DNA of 64,000 bases from an uncultured Hungatella sp. (GTDB lineage Bacteria > Bacillota > Clostridia > Lachnospirales > Lachnospiraceae). The stretch lies in the NCBI GenBank assembly GCA_947089145.1, contig CAMUJH010000014.1, forward strand, positions 19,090 through 83,089. The letters run 5' to 3'. A program made the position numbers and the translations under genes. The notes beneath the pieces are model-generated. The model was not told the DNA's origin and ran no database searches. It was given only the letters and a program-made list of their open reading frames with translations. This document shows positions 42,283 through 54,499 of the stretch, piece after piece. Each line of letters starts with the position of its first letter. Positions within the stretch are counted from its first letter, which is position 1.

Positions 42283-42584
42283 GGCGGCGGATCTTAGGGG
42301 ATAGGGGACAATCTTTCTATCTGTTCTTAATGAAATATATAAGTTTATAAAAAGTATGATACATTATTGCAAAAAAGTCAACAGAGACATGAGCCTGAAA
42401 GCGGGAGACGGAATGAAAAGATAAAATATTACCGGAAATTCATAAAAAAACACATGGAATCAAAAAATACAATTTTACAGCAGTAGATAGTGAAGTATTT
42501 GTGCAATTTTTTCCATTCTGCAGGGAAATGATTTACGATATACTATTTCCATAGTAAAAAGAGAGAAAAGAGGAGGAAAAAAAC
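42283..42584. promoter_or_regulatory. divergent control region of kinase and ABC importer
   Basis: 302 bases between the divergent kinase and solute-binding protein genes. It is AT-rich with a TATACT box at 42539-42544 (poor -35 box, as expected for an activator-dependent promoter) about 40 bases before the importer ATG. A partial cre-like word TGAAAGCG is at 42397-42404 without a matching second half. Confidence 0.45.
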
Positions 42585-43958
42585 ATGAAAAAAAGATTAC
42601 TTGGTCTTACATTGGCTTGCACCATGACAGCCATGAGCCTGGCAGGCTGCGGGGGAGGCGGTTCCGATTCAGGGACAACGGCTGCAGAGGCGGGCGCTGA
42701 GACAACTGCCCCGGCAAATGCAGGCGGGGAAACCACGGCAGCTTCCGTACAGGCGGCAGAAGGGGACACGGTGTTAAAGTGGGCCGTGTGGGATATTTCT
42801 TCTACGGTGTATTACCAGCCTTTGATCGACGCTTTTGAGGCGGCTAACCCAGGTGTAAAGATTGAGATGGTGGATCTGGGCTCTGCGGATTACCAGACGG
42901 TTTTGGCCACGGAACTGACAGGAAGCGGCTCTGATTTTGATATTGCCACCATCAAGGACGTTCCCGGTTATACCACGCTGGTAAATAAAGGCGTTCTGGA
43001 ATCCCTGGATGACTATATTGCAAAGGACAGCATTGATTTGTCCCAGTACGGCGGCATCACAGATCAGGTAACGGTAGACGGCAAGCTGTATGAGCTGCCT
43101 TTCAGAAGCGATTTCTGGGTATTGTTCTACAATAAGAATGTATTTGACAATGCAGGAGTCAGCTATCCTACCAATGATATGACATTTGAACAGTATGACC
43201 AGCTTGCAAGAAGCGTTACCAATACGGAACCGGGCCAGGAGGTATACGGCGCCCATTACCATACCTGGAGGTCAGCTGTCCAGCTGTTTGGCATCCTGGA
43301 CGGCAAGAACTCCATTGTAGACGGCAGCTATGATTTCCTGAAACCGTATTATGAGATGATTTTAAAGCAGCAGGAGGACGGCGTATGCCAGGACTATGCT
43401 ACCCTTAAGACTTCCAGCCTTCATTATTCCGGCGCATTTGCCCAGGGCAATGTGGCCATGATGAACATGGGTTCCTGGTTTATCCCGACTTTGATTGAGA
43501 AAATTAAGACCGGCGAGTACGGCGAGGAAGTTGCCAACTGGGGAATCGTGAAATATCCTCACGCAGAAGGCGTGGAGCCAGGGTCCACTTTGGCTACCAT
43601 CACCTGCCTGTCCATTCCTACGTCCGCTCCTCACAAGGATCTGGCATGGAATTTCGTGAAGTTTGTGTGCGGGACAGAAGGCGCTGAGGTGGTGGCCAAG
43701 ACCGGCACGATCCCGGCCATTACCACCGACGCCGTAGTAAGCGCCATTTCCGGCATGGAGGGATTCCCGGATGATGATGCAAGCGCCGAGGCTTTAAAAA
43801 CTGCCAACACCTATCTTGAGATGCCGGTTCATGCCAAGAGTTCTGAGATTGAGACGGTTCTCAACGAAGGCCATGACAATATTATGACAGAAGGCAGCAC
43901 CATTGACGAGGGGATTGAAGAGATGAACGAAGGCGTTCAGGCAATCCTGGGACAGTAG
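42585..43958 (+). CDS. carbohydrate ABC transporter solute-binding lipoprotein
   Basis: 457 residues. Lipobox SLAGC (Cys22), Ala/Thr/Gly-rich linker to about 55, then a family 1 sugar-binding protein fold: VLKWAVWDISSTVYYQPLIDAF at the start and SGSDFDIATIKDVPGY in lobe 1. Captures oligosaccharide at the membrane surface for the two permeases downstream. The ATPase is not encoded here; such systems usually share a single MsmX-type ATPase. Strong SD AGGAGG. A terminator-like hairpin follows it. Confidence 0.93.
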   Translation: MKKRLLGLTLACTMTAMSLAGCGGGGSDSGTTAAEAGAETTAPANAGGETTAASVQAAEGDTVLKWAVWDISSTVYYQPLIDAFEAANPGVKIEMVDLGSADYQTVLATELTGSGSDFDIATIKDVPGYTTLVNKGVLESLDDYIAKDSIDLSQYGGITDQVTVDGKLYELPFRSDFWVLFYNKNVFDNAGVSYPTNDMTFEQYDQLARSVTNTEPGQEVYGAHYHTWRSAVQLFGILDGKNSIVDGSYDFLKPYYEMILKQQEDGVCQDYATLKTSSLHYSGAFAQGNVAMMNMGSWFIPTLIEKIKTGEYGEEVANWGIVKYPHAEGVEPGSTLATITCLSIPTSAPHKDLAWNFVKFVCGTEGAEVVAKTGTIPAITTDAVVSAISGMEGFPDDDASAEALKTANTYLEMPVHAKSSEIETVLNEGHDNIMTEGSTIDEGIEEMNEGVQAILGQ

Positions 43959-44011
43959 TTTTCTGACGGATTCACAAGGAAACATAAGCACATCGACATA
44001 AAGAGACTTTG

Positions 44012-44045
44012 CGGACGGGCTGATGATTTAGCCCGTCCGATTTTA
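44012..44045 (+). terminator. hairpin between binding protein and permease genes
   Basis: Perfect stem CGGACGGGCT / AGCCCGTCCG with TTTT. Placed to give more binding protein than permease by partial termination or 3' protection. Confidence 0.8.
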
Positions 44046-44176
44046 AGAGGACAAAAGGTTCCCTTTAGGAGACAAGACAGCTGTTTGGGAACATGCCCAT
44101 TGCTGAAAAAATAAAAGCAGCCGTGACAGGCAGCAGGAAAAGGAGGATAAGCCGGATTTAAGAGGCTTTGGGAAAT

Positions 44177-45250
44177 ATGGCAAATCAAAAAAATGTTGAC
44201 CCCAATGTTGTAAAAGAGAAACTGGCCAGACTTGAACCGCAGCTTTTGGCTTTGCAGGAGGAGCTGAAAAACACTTCTGACAAGAAAAAGCGCAACAGGC
44301 TTATATCGAAAATCGAATACACCCAGGGAAAAATCAAGCAGGCAAAGACAGGGGAGAGGTTAAGCCGGCAGGCCAAAAGAGATCTGGTGGCCTACTCATT
44401 TATAGCCCCGAACTTTATCGGGTTCTGTGTTTTTACCCTGATACCCATTATTTTTGCATTTATCCTGGCATTTGCCCAGTGGGACGGCAACAACGCCATG
44501 AAATTTGTGGCTTTTGACAACTTTGTCCAGGCATTTCAAAATGACCGGTTTCTTGCGTCTTTAAAGAACACCGTCATCTACTGTATCGCCACAGTTCCCC
44601 TGACGCTTATCTGCTCCCTGGGGCTGGCCATTATCCTAAACCAGAAAGTAAAGGGAAGGAACTTCTTCAGGACAGTCAGCTTTTTCCCGTACGTGGCGTC
44701 CCTGGTTGCGGTTGCGGCGGTGTGGAATATGCTGTTCAGCCCCCAGAAAAGCGGCCCGGTGAACATGATCCTGTATAACCTGGGGATGGCGGCCAAAGAT
44801 CTTCCAAAATGGTCGGCGGATAAGGACTGGGTCATGTTTACGGTGGTTCTGTTCAGCGTGTGGAAGAACATGGGATATTACATGGTAATCTATCTGGCAG
44901 GACTTCAGGGCGTCAACGCCGAGCTTTATGAAGCCTGCAGCCTGGACGGGGCAAATACATGGCAGAAATTTTTGTACATTACCTGGCCGCAGCTGCAGCC
45001 CACCACGTTTTTCGTCACCATTATGCTGACCATCAACTGCTTTAAGGTGTACGACATTGTGTACATGCTGGCAGGAGGCTCCAACGGCGTGCTGAACAAA
45101 TCGGCCATTGTCCTGGTATACCATATTTATGAAGAAGCATTCAGAAATTGGAACCTGGGATATGCAAGCGCCGTGGCCATGGTACTGTTTTTGATGGTAC
45201 TGGCAGTGACTCTGATTCAGTTCAGAGGCGAGAAGAAATATGCCAACTAG
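44177..45250 (+). CDS. sugar ABC transporter permease (MalF-like)
   Basis: 357 residues from ATG 44177; a TTG at 44168 is possible. Six membrane segments and the EAA loop EACSLDGANTWQKFLYITWPQLQP that contacts the ATPase. Unusual: the first 70 residues form a charged helical segment (KEKLARLEPQLLALQEELKN and following) before TM1, longer than in most MalF-like sugar permeases and coiled-coil-like. Confidence 0.9.
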   Translation: MANQKNVDPNVVKEKLARLEPQLLALQEELKNTSDKKKRNRLISKIEYTQGKIKQAKTGERLSRQAKRDLVAYSFIAPNFIGFCVFTLIPIIFAFILAFAQWDGNNAMKFVAFDNFVQAFQNDRFLASLKNTVIYCIATVPLTLICSLGLAIILNQKVKGRNFFRTVSFFPYVASLVAVAAVWNMLFSPQKSGPVNMILYNLGMAAKDLPKWSADKDWVMFTVVLFSVWKNMGYYMVIYLAGLQGVNAELYEACSLDGANTWQKFLYITWPQLQPTTFFVTIMLTINCFKVYDIVYMLAGGSNGVLNKSAIVLVYHIYEEAFRNWNLGYASAVAMVLFLMVLAVTLIQFRGEKKYAN

Positions 45251-45261
45251 GAGGGTGAGAG

Positions 45262-46098
45262 ATGAAAGTACAAAGCAAAAGTTACAAATTCTGGAGATTC
45301 GTTCTGTACGCAGTGCTGATCGCCCTGGCGGTTTTAATGCTGATACCTTTTGCATGGATGCTGTCTGCATCCCTAAAGCTTGATAAGGACGTATTTATTT
45401 TCCCCATTGAGTGGATTCCCAAGAATCCCAGATGGCAGAACTATGTTGACATCTGGACAAAGATTCCCCTGGCCAAGTTTGTGCTGAATACCACGAAGCT
45501 GACCATTATCGTGACCCTGCTGCAGCTTCTCACCAGCAGCTTTGCGGCCTACGCATTTGCGAAACTGGATTTCAAATATAAGAACCTGCTGTTTATGGCC
45601 TATATTTCCACCATCGCCATGCCGTGGCAGGTGTACATGGTTCCTCAGTTCATTATGATGAGGGGGCTGGGGATGAATGACTCCCACATGGCGATTATCT
45701 GCCTGCAGGCATTTTCCGCTTTCGGTGTGTTTATGATGAGGCAGTTCTACCAGGGGATTCCTGATGAGCTGTGCGAAGCGGCAAGGATTGACGGCATGAG
45801 CGAATACAAAATCTATTCTAAGATCATGCTGCCTCTGTCCAAGCCGGCCCTGTCCACCCTGACAATTTTTACCTTTGTGGCCACCTGGAATGACTTTTTA
45901 GGGCCTATGATTTATCTGAAGACTGAGACGAAGAAGACGCTGCAGATCGGACTTCGGATGTTTATCAGCCAGTATTCGTCAGAATATGGACTGATCATGG
46001 CGGCGTCCGTGTTGTCTCTGATTCCGGTGCTGATCGTGTTCTTGTCGCTGCAGAAATACTTTGTTGAGGGAATTGCGGCTACGGGAGTTAAGGGATAA
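45262..46098 (+). CDS. sugar ABC transporter permease (MalG-like)
   Basis: 278 residues, six membrane segments. EAA loop EAARIDGMSEYKIYSKIMLPLSKPAL and the C-terminal KYFVEGIAATGVKG are typical of MalG/AraQ-type permeases. Starts 12 bases after the partner permease with SD AGGAGGG. Followed by a family C hairpin element 40 bases after the stop. Confidence 0.93.
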   Translation: MKVQSKSYKFWRFVLYAVLIALAVLMLIPFAWMLSASLKLDKDVFIFPIEWIPKNPRWQNYVDIWTKIPLAKFVLNTTKLTIIVTLLQLLTSSFAAYAFAKLDFKYKNLLFMAYISTIAMPWQVYMVPQFIMMRGLGMNDSHMAIICLQAFSAFGVFMMRQFYQGIPDELCEAARIDGMSEYKIYSKIMLPLSKPALSTLTIFTFVATWNDFLGPMIYLKTETKKTLQIGLRMFISQYSSEYGLIMAASVLSLIPVLIVFLSLQKYFVEGIAATGVKG

Positions 46099-46137
46099 GA
46101 TGACGTGATCGCAAGCCAAAGACAGGCGCTTCTGTCC

Positions 46138-46315
46138 AATGTCAATTAGTTAAGGTTGTCGCAAGCCCCATGGGAACCATCTCCTGTCAGGGTTCAGAAT
46201 TGCCAAACGTTCCGAAGAGCCCGAAAAACAGGGCTCTTCTCCACGGCATTCATTCACCCTGACAGGAGATGGTTCCCATGGGGCAAAAGCAGAATTCGCT
46301 TATCTAAATGGCATT
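46138..46315. repeat. repeat family C, copy 2
   Basis: 178 bp. Ends AATGTCAATTAGTTAAG and CTTATCTAAATGGCATT. Perfect 27-bp arms at 46166-46192 and 46257-46283, middle stem TGCC/GGCA and apical GAAGAGCCC / GGGCTCTTC. Against copy 1 the arms differ at three positions and every change is matched on the other arm. Confidence 0.88.
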
Positions 46316-46414
46316 GCGCTCCTGTCTGGCCTGCGATAACCTCGCCTTAACAACTTTAAAATTATACAACAACACTGACAATTAAACTTAATTGGGAAAG
46401 GAAGTGTTTTGAAT

Positions 46415-47617
46415 ATGAGCGAAAAGACAGATGCATTGCTGAAGAACAAATCCGTGATCGGAAGGGAAGAGATAGAAAGCGCCCTGGATTTTTCTCTGGC
46501 GCAAGTGATGGCCAACTTAAAAGAATTTACGTTTTCGTTTAAGAGGGCTTTCAGCACCGACGGATTTTATGACGGAACGGAAAATGTGAACTGGACCACG
46601 GGATTTTGGACGGGACAGATTTGGCTTGCCTGGGAGTGGGCCAGGAAGAAAGGGCTGGACAGGGAGGCAGATCAGCTGCGGCACGGAGGGGAGATTCAGA
46701 TTGACAGCTTTTTAGACAGGATTAACAAAAAGAGAGAGGTGGATCACCATGACATGGGATTTCTGTATTCTCCGTCCTGCGTGGCAGGCTGGAAGCTGAT
46801 CAAAAGCGAAAAGGGACGGGAGGCCGCCATAAAAGCGGCTGACCAGCTTATAAGCCGGTTCCATCCGGTGGGGGAGTTTATCCAGGCGTGGGGACCTATG
46901 GATCAGCCGGAAAACTACCGGTTTATTATTGACTGCCTTTTGAACCTGCCTCTGCTTTACTGGGCTACAGAGGAAACAGGGGATGAGAAGTACCGGGAAA
47001 TTGCCCAAAAGCATATCCATACGGCCATTGCCAATGTAATCCGGGAAGATTATTCCACATGGCATACCTTTTTTATGAATATGGAAACCGGGGAGCCTGA
47101 CCACGGGGCCACTTGCCAGGGGTACCGGGACGGTTCTGCATGGGCCAGAGGCCAGGCCTGGGGCGTGTATGGGACGGCTTTGGCATACAGGTATACGGGG
47201 AAGGAAGAATATATAGAGGATTTCAGGCATGTGACAGAATACTTCCTGGAACATCTCCCCTCTGATCTGGTGCCGTACTGGGATTTGGAGTTTGGAGACG
47301 GCTCAGGGGAGCCTAAGGATTCTTCTTCTGCGTCCATTGCGGCCTGCGGAATGCTGGAGATGGCAAAATACATGGGAGCCGAAGAAGGGGCCCGTTACAG
47401 AGAGATTGCAGGGAAAATCATGAAATCCCTGGCGGATAATTACAGGGTGAAATCTCTGGAGGAGTCCAATGGGCTGGTTCTTCACAGTACGTACTCAAAG
47501 AAGTCGCCGTATAACACATGTACCCCGGAAGGCGTGGATGAATGCAATATCTGGGGCGACTATTTTTATATGGAGGCACTGACCAGGCTGTGGGGGGAGT
47601 GGAATCCTTATTGGTAG
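46415..47617 (+). CDS. GH88 unsaturated uronyl hydrolase
   Basis: 400 residues from ATG 46415 (SD AAGGAAG). Cytoplasmic alpha/alpha barrel that removes 4,5-unsaturated uronic acid from the non-reducing end of oligosaccharides made by lyases, by hydration of the double bond. The catalytic aspartates fit Asp113 in HHDMGF and Asp173 in IIDCLLNLPLLYWA, with the expected spacing of about 60. YRDGSAWARGQAWGVYG is the substrate-binding Arg/Trp block. Works with the heparinase II/III-like protein and the importer. Confidence 0.92.
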   Translation: MSEKTDALLKNKSVIGREEIESALDFSLAQVMANLKEFTFSFKRAFSTDGFYDGTENVNWTTGFWTGQIWLAWEWARKKGLDREADQLRHGGEIQIDSFLDRINKKREVDHHDMGFLYSPSCVAGWKLIKSEKGREAAIKAADQLISRFHPVGEFIQAWGPMDQPENYRFIIDCLLNLPLLYWATEETGDEKYREIAQKHIHTAIANVIREDYSTWHTFFMNMETGEPDHGATCQGYRDGSAWARGQAWGVYGTALAYRYTGKEEYIEDFRHVTEYFLEHLPSDLVPYWDLEFGDGSGEPKDSSSASIAACGMLEMAKYMGAEEGARYREIAGKIMKSLADNYRVKSLEESNGLVLHSTYSKKSPYNTCTPEGVDECNIWGDYFYMEALTRLWGEWNPYW

Positions 47618-47677
47618 GCAGAGAGCCTGGGGCATAGAAAATATTTTTAGAGTGGCAGATGAATGGAGGAGAAGACA

Positions 47678-49384
47678 ATGAGACTGGAGACAAAACATGA
47701 TTTTCAGGCATGGATGCACAAGCTTCTGGAACCTTTGAAGCCTTTGTACAGCCAGGGGGGAGCCAGGCTTCACCTGGGTGACAGCGGCGTGACATATCCC
47801 CAGGCCAGCATTGAGATGGAAGCGTTTTCAAGGCCTTTGTGGGCTTTGGTCCCGTTCTGGGCCGGAGGCGGCTGCGACAAGGAGTTTGAGGAAATTTATG
47901 TAAAGGGCCTTACAAACGGAACCGATCCGTCCCATAAAGAGTATTGGGGCGGCTTTACGGATTATGACCAGAGGTTCGTGGAGATGGCGGCTATTGCAAG
48001 CGGCATGATCTTTGCGCCAGAGAAAGTGTGGCAGCCGCTAAGCCCTGAGGCGAAAGACAACCTGGCAAAGTGGCTTTACGGGATCAATGAGCACGTGATA
48101 CCAGACTGCAACTGGCAGTTTTTTATGATTCTGGTTAATGTGGCCCTTCGAAAACAGGGATACAAGTTTAACCAGGAAAAACTGGAGTCGGGGCTTGAGA
48201 AGGTGGAGTCCTACTATCTGGGGGAGGGCTGGTACCGGGACGGCGGTTCGGCCCAGAAGGATTACTATATCTCTTTTGCCATGCATTATTACGGGCTTTT
48301 GTATGCGGCGGCCATGGAGCAGGAAGAGCCGGAGCGGTGCAGGCGGTTTAAGGACAGGGCCCAGGTTTTTGCCAGGGATTTTATTTACTGGTTTGATGAA
48401 AACGGATCGGCGCTGCCTTACGGGCGAAGTCTGGCCTACCGGTTCGGGCAGGCGGCGTTTTGGTCGGCCTACGTGTTTGCAGGGCTTCGGGATATCCCTG
48501 CCGGGGTGGTAAAGGGAATTCTGGCCCGGCATCTAAACTGGTGGGATGAGCAGAAAATTTACGACAGGGACGGAGTGCTGACCATTGGCTATGGCTATCC
48601 AAACCTGATTATGGCGGAGCGGTACAATGCCCCCGGGTCGCCTTACTGGGGGATGAAGAGCCTTCTGTGTCTGGGCCTGCCTGATGACCATGAATTCTGG
48701 AGTGCAGAGCCGGAGCCTCTGCCAAAGCTGGAAACGGTGAAAAGGATAAAGCAGGCGGATATGATTGTCCACAGGCTGGGAAAGGACGTGATGGCATACC
48801 CGGCGGGCGTGTGTGAGAAGTATGGCCATGGCCATGTGCCGGAGAAATATGCAAAATTTGCCTATTCCACCAGGTTCGGCTTTTCAGTGGCCAGAAGCCA
48901 GATCGTGCTTCACGAAAATGCGCCGGATTCCGCCCTGGCTTTTGTTATTGACGGTGATGATTATGTGTTTGTCAGGAAAGTGAGCCTGTCCTATGAGGTA
49001 AAGAAGGACAGGGTCATCAGCACCTGGCAGCCGTTTCCGGGGATTTTGGTGACTTCTGCGGTGATACCGGAGGAAGAGGGGCACAGGCGGATTCACGAGA
49101 TTGAGAGCAGCTATGACTGCACGGTGTATGACTGCGGGTTCTCTGTGGAGAAGTTTACTGACGGGTATGAGCAGAAAGCGGAAGGAACCGAGGCCTTGGT
49201 GAAAAACGGGGCCATGGGCTGCAGGGTTTCAGGCAATGGGCCGGAGGCAAAAGGCATAGTCATAGAGGCTGACCCTAATACCAACGTGCTGTACTGCAAC
49301 GGCAGCATCCCGGCAGTGGCTTACCGGGTAGGGAAGGAGAAAAAGGTTACGGTGGAAACCGTGATAAAAACCTTTGTAAGGTGA
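47678..49384 (+). CDS. DUF2264 domain protein
   Basis: 568 residues from ATG 47678, which has SD GGAGGAG eight bases upstream; ATG 47663 does not. N-terminal alpha/alpha barrel (about 10-340) with VTYPQASIEMEAFSRPLWALVP and IPDCNWQFFMILVNVALRK, then a beta-rich C-terminal part. DUF2264 proteins occur in polysaccharide loci and have an alpha/alpha toroid like lyases and unsaturated hydrolases; the reaction is not established here. No signal peptide. 60 bases after the GH88 gene, same operon. Confidence 0.87.
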   Translation: MRLETKHDFQAWMHKLLEPLKPLYSQGGARLHLGDSGVTYPQASIEMEAFSRPLWALVPFWAGGGCDKEFEEIYVKGLTNGTDPSHKEYWGGFTDYDQRFVEMAAIASGMIFAPEKVWQPLSPEAKDNLAKWLYGINEHVIPDCNWQFFMILVNVALRKQGYKFNQEKLESGLEKVESYYLGEGWYRDGGSAQKDYYISFAMHYYGLLYAAAMEQEEPERCRRFKDRAQVFARDFIYWFDENGSALPYGRSLAYRFGQAAFWSAYVFAGLRDIPAGVVKGILARHLNWWDEQKIYDRDGVLTIGYGYPNLIMAERYNAPGSPYWGMKSLLCLGLPDDHEFWSAEPEPLPKLETVKRIKQADMIVHRLGKDVMAYPAGVCEKYGHGHVPEKYAKFAYSTRFGFSVARSQIVLHENAPDSALAFVIDGDDYVFVRKVSLSYEVKKDRVISTWQPFPGILVTSAVIPEEEGHRRIHEIESSYDCTVYDCGFSVEKFTDGYEQKAEGTEALVKNGAMGCRVSGNGPEAKGIVIEADPNTNVLYCNGSIPAVAYRVGKEKKVTVETVIKTFVR

Positions 49385-49580
49385 CTCAGACTGTCCGGCG
49401 GAGCTGGTCAGGCACAAACAGTTTCCGGGTTTTGCAGCATAAACCGCCACTTTAAGAGGTGAAATGAAAGCGCATAAGTTAGCTTTTAAGAATGAACTTG
49501 AATGAAAATTACATGTACTTTCCAGCCTGGGATTTATATAATAAAAACAGCTGAATTTGTCCGGCAGGAACTGAAGGAGT

Positions 49581-49650
49581 AATGTCATTTAGTTAAGCGA
49601 ATTCTGTTTTTGCCCCAAGGGCTCTGCGGCAGCCTTAACTAAATGACATT
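49581..49650. repeat. repeat family C, internally deleted copy
   Basis: 70 bp: perfect 17-bp terminal repeats AATGTCATTTAGTTAAG / CTTAACTAAATGACATT enclosing only part of the family C body (reverse orientation; GAATTCTGTTTTTGCC is the right-end segment). The direct repeat ACTGAAGGAG stands immediately outside both ends (49570-49579 and 49652-49661), apparently the target duplication. Confidence 0.85.
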
Positions 49651-49652
49651 GA

Positions 49653-52958
<3,306 letters not shown>

Positions 52959-52975
52959 GAAATATAAGAAATAGA

Positions 52976-53024
52976 GGGCTGCCGCAGGGATGGTTTTTAA
53001 ACTCCCTGCAGCAGCCCTGTTTTT
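52976..53024 (+). terminator. terminator of the polysaccharide operon
   Basis: Stem GGGCTGCCGCAGGGA / TCCCTGCAGCAGCCC (one mismatch) followed by TGTTTTTG, 17 bases after lacZ. Confidence 0.92.
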
Positions 53025-53051
53025 GCTTTATGGCGGGAGCAGACGGAATAA

Positions 53052-53124
53052 AAAATGTGCTTGATATAAAATGTAAAATGTGCTTGACACAAAATGTAAA
53101 GCGTGCTATACTTCAAAATGTAAA
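53052..53124 (+). promoter_or_regulatory. promoter and triple direct-repeat operator of the XRE gene
   Basis: TTGACA (53084-53089), 17-bp spacer, TATACT (53107-53112). AAAATGTAAA occurs three times (53068, 53091, 53115; spacing 23 and 24 bp), and ATGTGCTTGAYA twice, so three near-identical units of about 23 bp run across the promoter. Fits autoregulation by the small XRE repressor encoded 50 bases downstream. Confidence 0.75.
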
Positions 53125-53174
53125 GCAAACATAACATTAACAGCTTATCAGCACTTACGAGGAAGGGTGGTGGC

Positions 53175-53372
53175 ATGAAAAACCGTATTCAGGAATTGAG
53201 AAAAGAGCTGAAGATACGCCAGGAAGACCTGGCCGACTCAGTTGGAGTAACCAGACAGACCATTATCTCGCTGGAGAATGGAAAGTATAATGCTTCCCTG
53301 CAGCTGGCATACAGGATTGCAAAATATTTTGGAAAGCAGATTGAAGACATTTTTTTATTTGAGGAGGAATAA
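53175..53372 (+). CDS. XRE family small transcriptional regulator
   Basis: 65 residues, essentially one Cro/CI helix-turn-helix: [21 protein letters not shown] is the HTH, and [19 protein letters not shown] the conserved C-terminal part. Resembles YgzD-type regulators, usually next to a small membrane protein as here. Likely represses its own promoter through the three repeats upstream. SD GGAAGGGTGG. Confidence 0.92.
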   Translation: MKNRIQELRKELKIRQEDLADSVGVTRQTIISLENGKYNASLQLAYRIAKYFGKQIEDIFLFEEE

Positions 53373-53374
53373 CG

Positions 53375-53839
53375 ATGAATTCTATTGATATTGCAAAAAG
53401 GTGCCGCACCAGGATGAAAGTCGGCGCAGGCTTTATGATTTTAGGGGCCGCGGCCGTGGCAATGGTATTTCTTTTAAAGGACGGAATATTTGTATTGGAT
53501 TTGAATCCGGATGTTGGGGAGTTTATTTTCGAATATTATACAGGTCTTGGAGCGGCTCTCATGGCAGCCGGGGCGGCCCTGATCATAAAGAACCGGAGAT
53601 ACCTTAAAAATCCTCAGCTGCTGAAAAAAAGAGAAGTAGCGGAAAATGACGAGAGAAACCGTCTTATAGGCCTGCGGTGCTGGGCATATACAGGATATGC
53701 CATGTTTTTGGTTCTTTATATAGGGATATTGATAAGCGGATTTATCAGCATAACGGTGCTGGCGGTTCTGCAGGCGGTGATAGCCATATATGCGCTGATT
53801 CTTCTGGCTTTCAGGATTTTGCTGAACAGATGCATGTGA
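53375..53839 (+). CDS. DUF2178-like membrane protein
   Basis: 154 residues, four membrane segments in two pairs (about 17-35, 51-67, 105-124, 127-148). The cytoplasmic linker between the pairs contains KKREVAENDERNRLIG, the conserved part of this family. Begins 2 bases after the XRE gene with SD GAGGAGG, so the two are one unit. Function unknown; possibly the membrane input or output of the regulator. Confidence 0.8.
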   Translation: MNSIDIAKRCRTRMKVGAGFMILGAAAVAMVFLLKDGIFVLDLNPDVGEFIFEYYTGLGAALMAAGAALIIKNRRYLKNPQLLKKREVAENDERNRLIGLRCWAYTGYAMFLVLYIGILISGFISITVLAVLQAVIAIYALILLAFRILLNRCM

Positions 53840-53858
53840 TGAAATAGAAAGTCCCTGC

Positions 53859-54446
53859 TTAGAAGCCATAAGTTTTGATAATGTCTTCCGCTACCTGCCG
53901 CTTCGGAATGCATCGATCCATAGCCTGTTTTTCAATGTACCGGTGCGCATGGGGCTCATCCATGTTAAGCTGAGTGATGAGAAGCCATTTGGCACGGTTG
54001 ACCAGCCGTATTTCAGCCATTTTTTCTTCCACGGACAATGTTTTTGTCCTAATTTTTCTCAGACGCTCTCTTGAACTGGCCATCCAGCTTAATGCCTGGA
54101 CAATGATCTGGCGGGAGGTGGGCTTCGGCAGGGTGAAAACGCCATGTCCCATTACCTTCTCATAGGTTTCATCGTGAAGTTCTGACTTTACAAACAGTAA
54201 AACCACGGTTTCCTTGGAAGAGCAGATGTCGATGGCAAAGTCTGTTCCGAATTCGTCGGGAAGAGGGGAATTGATAATCACAAAATCAAAGGTGCGTTCT
54301 GCCAGGATTCTCTTAGCGGCGCCAATGCCAGGGACGGTGACAACAGGGCAGAAGGAGGAATCAGGGAGTAACGCTGACAGGACAGAGTCAAAGCTTTTGG
54401 ATGAAGAAACTACAAGGACGCTGTATTTCTGCTCTTTCAGACTCAT
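53859..54446 (-). CDS. ANTAR-domain RNA-binding antiterminator with degenerate receiver
   Basis: 195 residues. Receiver-like part (1 to about 120) without the phosphorylation machinery: the usual acidic pair is replaced by VVSSSKSF, and the phospho-acceptor position is Asn59 in FVIINSPLP; the Lys in TLPKP remains. C-terminal coiled coil and ANTAR domain (about 130-195: AKWLLITQLNMDEPHAHRYI and AMDRCIPKRQVAEDII). ANTAR proteins bind hairpins in nascent leaders and prevent termination. Encoded 53 bases downstream of a glutamine synthetase on the same strand; activity is therefore likely set by protein contact or ligand rather than phosphorylation. SD AAAGGAGG. Confidence 0.88.
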   Translation of the reverse strand: MSLKEQKYSVLVVSSSKSFDSVLSALLPDSSFCPVVTVPGIGAAKRILAERTFDFVIINSPLPDEFGTDFAIDICSSKETVVLLFVKSELHDETYEKVMGHGVFTLPKPTSRQIIVQALSWMASSRERLRKIRTKTLSVEEKMAEIRLVNRAKWLLITQLNMDEPHAHRYIEKQAMDRCIPKRQVAEDIIKTYGF

Positions 54447-54499
54447 GTTTTCCTCCTTTCGCTGCAGCGGTACGGAGAGAGCCTCCCCTGCACCTGTTT

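Noticed and set aside
42393-42410. Possible catabolite-repression (cre) site
   Set aside because: TGAAAGCG matches one half, but the second half does not fit the consensus.
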